A DNA stretch of 7,984 bases. It comes from Gammaproteobacteria bacterium UBA3532. GTDB lineage: Bacteria; Pseudomonadota; Gammaproteobacteria; Enterobacterales; UBA3532. Both the position numbers and the translations under genes were made by a program. Location of the stretch: positions 1 to 7,984 of the forward strand of contig DFOV01000088.1 in the NCBI GenBank assembly GCA_002376965.1, in the 5' to 3' direction. This document shows, piece by piece, positions 6,793 to 7,984 of this stretch. Numbering within the stretch: position 1 is the first letter of the stretch; every line of letters begins with the position of its first letter. The notes beneath the pieces were generated by a model, which ran no database searches, was not told the DNA's origin, and worked only from the letters and a program-made list of their open reading frames with translations.

Positions 6793-7405
6793 ATGGTCTG
6801 TGGTTGTTTAGTGTAACCGCATCCGGCAGCCGCTCTGCCACTTCTTGATAGCTGGCCGCACTCTCCAGCAGCTCGGTAATCAACGGCAGCGGTTCAGCGT
6901 AAATAGTAGCAAAGTCTTGTTCGCCTTCACTGATAATGGGGAAAGCAAGTTGCTCTGTGGGTGGGCAAAATTGAGCGTCGACTCCTGGCTTATTTCCTCT
7001 GGCATCGACGCGATACCAGCCGTGGTCAGGCAAATAAATGGCATTTAACCCGTGCAAACAAAAAGGTGGCTGGTCGTTAGATATGGTCAGGCGCTGATAA
7101 CATAGCCCGGCGGGGATGCCATTGGCTCGAAGTAAAGCCGCGAGCAAATGACTTTTAGCATAGCAAAATCCGGTTTTATGCGTTAAGACGTCAGAAGCGC
7201 GGCATGTGACGGGATTTAGCTGGTGGTCCCAGCTGTGTTTAATTTCGTCTCGTACAAAGAGAAAACACGCCTTAGCAATCTGTTCTGGTTGGCTTAGCTC
7301 TTGGGAAATGCGCTTTACTTGCTCCAGAATCGCAGGTGATTTCCAATCAATGAAGTGGGTAGACTCAAGATAGTCTTGAATATTTTGGCTTGATAATAGC
7401 TCCAC
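6782..7405 (-). CDS. Transglutaminase-like cysteine enzyme (papain-like fold)
   Basis: This 207-residue protein has the catalytic triad pattern of the bacterial transglutaminase-like superfamily. Cys81 lies in KTGFCYAKSHLLAALLRANG (77-96), where the helix carrying the nucleophile continues into the usual 'l..aLlRa.GiPa' segment. His118 is in FCLHGLNAIYL and Asp134 in GWYRVDARG. The preceding block ACFLFVRDEIKHSWD (46-60) matches the common 'i..fVrd.I.ys.d' lead-in. There is no signal peptide or membrane segment, so it is probably cytoplasmic. Family members may be peptidases, amidases or crosslinkers; the substrate cannot be told here. The start is GTG at 7405, supported by AAAGGA 8 bases upstream (7414-7419); the family lead-in begins soon after. 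The next gene overlaps its last 11 bases, suggesting the two work together. Confidence 0.88.
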   Translation of the reverse strand: MELLSSQNIQDYLESTHFIDWKSPAILEQVKRISQELSQPEQIAKACFLFVRDEIKHSWDHQLNPVTCRASDVLTHKTGFCYAKSHLLAALLRANGIPAGLCYQRLTISNDQPPFCLHGLNAIYLPDHGWYRVDARGNKPGVDAQFCPPTEQLAFPIISEGEQDFATIYAEPLPLITELLESAASYQEVAERLPDAVTLNNHRPYDA

Positions 7406-7413
7406 CCTGCTAT

Positions 7414-7419
7414 TCCTTT
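7414..7419 (-). promoter_or_regulatory. Ribosome binding site setting the GTG start of the transglutaminase-like gene
   Basis: AAAGGA lies 8 bases before the GTG at 7403-7405, an ideal spacing. No ATG in the frame is placed as well, so the GTG start is preferred. Confidence 0.65.
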
Positions 7420-7466
7420 ACTATTTACGATGCTCCTATACTAACGTCCCTGTTAGCTGAATAAAA

Positions 7467-7984
7467 CTACCTTTGTTCTACCTCATAGCGTCCGTTGTTT
7501 TCATTGAAGCTTATTTGATAATAGCCCGAATTGCCCACAACCGGAATATTGGCACCCGACCAATCAACGATGCCATTGAAGTCATTATCACCCCAATTGA
7601 CTGACCAGTCGCCCTTGGCGTCGAACTTAAAAGACGGATTGCTCGATTCGAAGTATGTATAGGCTGTCCACAAATTGTCGCTTACCAGTCGCATGGGCAG
7701 GTTTCCCCATTGATTAAAGGTGCCACGAAGGTGCATGTTGGCATGCGCTGCGCGGTAGTCTAACGGTTGTACCTGGTAGGCTCGTGTTTGATCGTTAAAG
7801 GTGATCCGATATTCGCGGTTGGGCGCGACAGTGATATTCGAGCCGAAAAAGTCGGCAATGTTGTCCTGATTGTTGTCTCCGTAATTATCTGACCAGTCAC
7901 CGAAGCGATCGAATTTAAATTCCGCTTTGCCACTGCCAAAAGTGATATCGATTTGCCAAATATGATCATTGACTAGTGACATCG
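7467..7984 (-). CDS. C-terminal part of a probable secreted glycan-binding protein with tandem modules
   Basis: Only the last 171 residues are in the window. The ATG at 7982 is probably internal: its MSLVNDHIW aligns with MRLVSDNLW 96 residues later, so the frame should continue past the edge. The two modules share about 30 identities over some 72 residues, including LW/IW, FKFD..GDW, GDN, the NI stretch and the FN...Y.V ending. The second module is complete, starting near MHLRGTFNQWGNLPM (83-97) and ending four residues before the stop. The pattern 'GtFN.W....M.lv.d.lW ... FKFD..gdW' resembles starch/glycogen-binding beta-sandwich modules (CBM20/48- or CBM26-like) at the ends of secreted amylases and related enzymes. 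Any catalytic domain lies upstream and is unseen, so substrate and enzyme class are unknown. Stop TAG is 61 bases before the transglutaminase-like gene. Confidence 0.75.
   Translation of the reverse strand, partial: MSLVNDHIWQIDITFGSGKAEFKFDRFGDWSDNYGDNNQDNIADFFGSNITVAPNREYRITFNDQTRAYQVQPLDYRAAHANMHLRGTFNQWGNLPMRLVSDNLWTAYTYFESSNPSFKFDAKGDWSVNWGDNDFNGIVDWSGANIPVVGNSGYYQISFNENNGRYEVEQR
7478..7982 (-). repeat. Two-copy protein-level tandem repeat (about 96 residues per unit)
   Basis: The two units begin at codons 7982 and 7694. They are alike at protein level (roughly 40 percent by eye) but clearly diverged at DNA level, so the duplication is old. Each unit contains a GDW...GDN turn followed by an Asp/Asn-rich loop. 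Confidence 0.75.

Noticed and set aside
7441..7456. Inverted repeat CTAAC-N6-GTTAG between the glycan-binding and transglutaminase genes
   Set aside because: A 5-pair AT-rich stem with no T run on either strand; too weak to call a terminator or operator.

Overview
The window looks like chromosomal DNA of a free-living, probably marine or polysaccharide-degrading gammaproteobacterium. The guess rests on three things: a large 1230-residue SbcC of the size seen in Pseudomonas-like lineages, a DUF2868-type membrane protein following it, and a tandem glycan-binding module at the far edge. Genus cannot be fixed from this sequence. Every convincing gene lies on the minus strand, so transcription runs from high to low coordinates.

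From right to left in gene order: (1) 7467-7984 holds the C-terminal part of a probable secreted carbohydrate-binding or carbohydrate-active protein, with two copies of a ~96-residue beta-rich module. (2) 6343-7405 is a two-gene unit: a transglutaminase-like cysteine enzyme (GTG start) overlapping a small membrane-anchored protein whose soluble domain resembles an acyl carrier protein but lacks the phosphopantetheine serine. (3) 5751-6262 is a compact type II toxin-antitoxin pair with a 4-base ATGA overlap and its own candidate promoter. (4) 676-5593 is sbcD-sbcC, encoding the SbcCD (bacterial Mre11-Rad50) nuclease, overlapping by 14 bases. (5) 1-669 is the N-terminal part of a DUF2868-type multi-spanning membrane protein, starting 6 bases after sbcC, so probably in the same operon.

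SbcD (metallophosphoesterase nuclease) and SbcC (ABC ATPase with zinc-hook coiled coil) form one DNA-end and hairpin-processing complex. The toxin-antitoxin pair looks like a separate cassette between unrelated units. There is no non-genic stretch over 300 bases: the largest gap, 5594-5750, holds a weak candidate sbcD promoter and a weak hairpin. I saw no rRNA, tRNA, CRISPR array, insertion sequence or phage gene. The less ordinary part is the transglutaminase / membrane-anchored carrier-like pair; the rest is mostly recognisable families.
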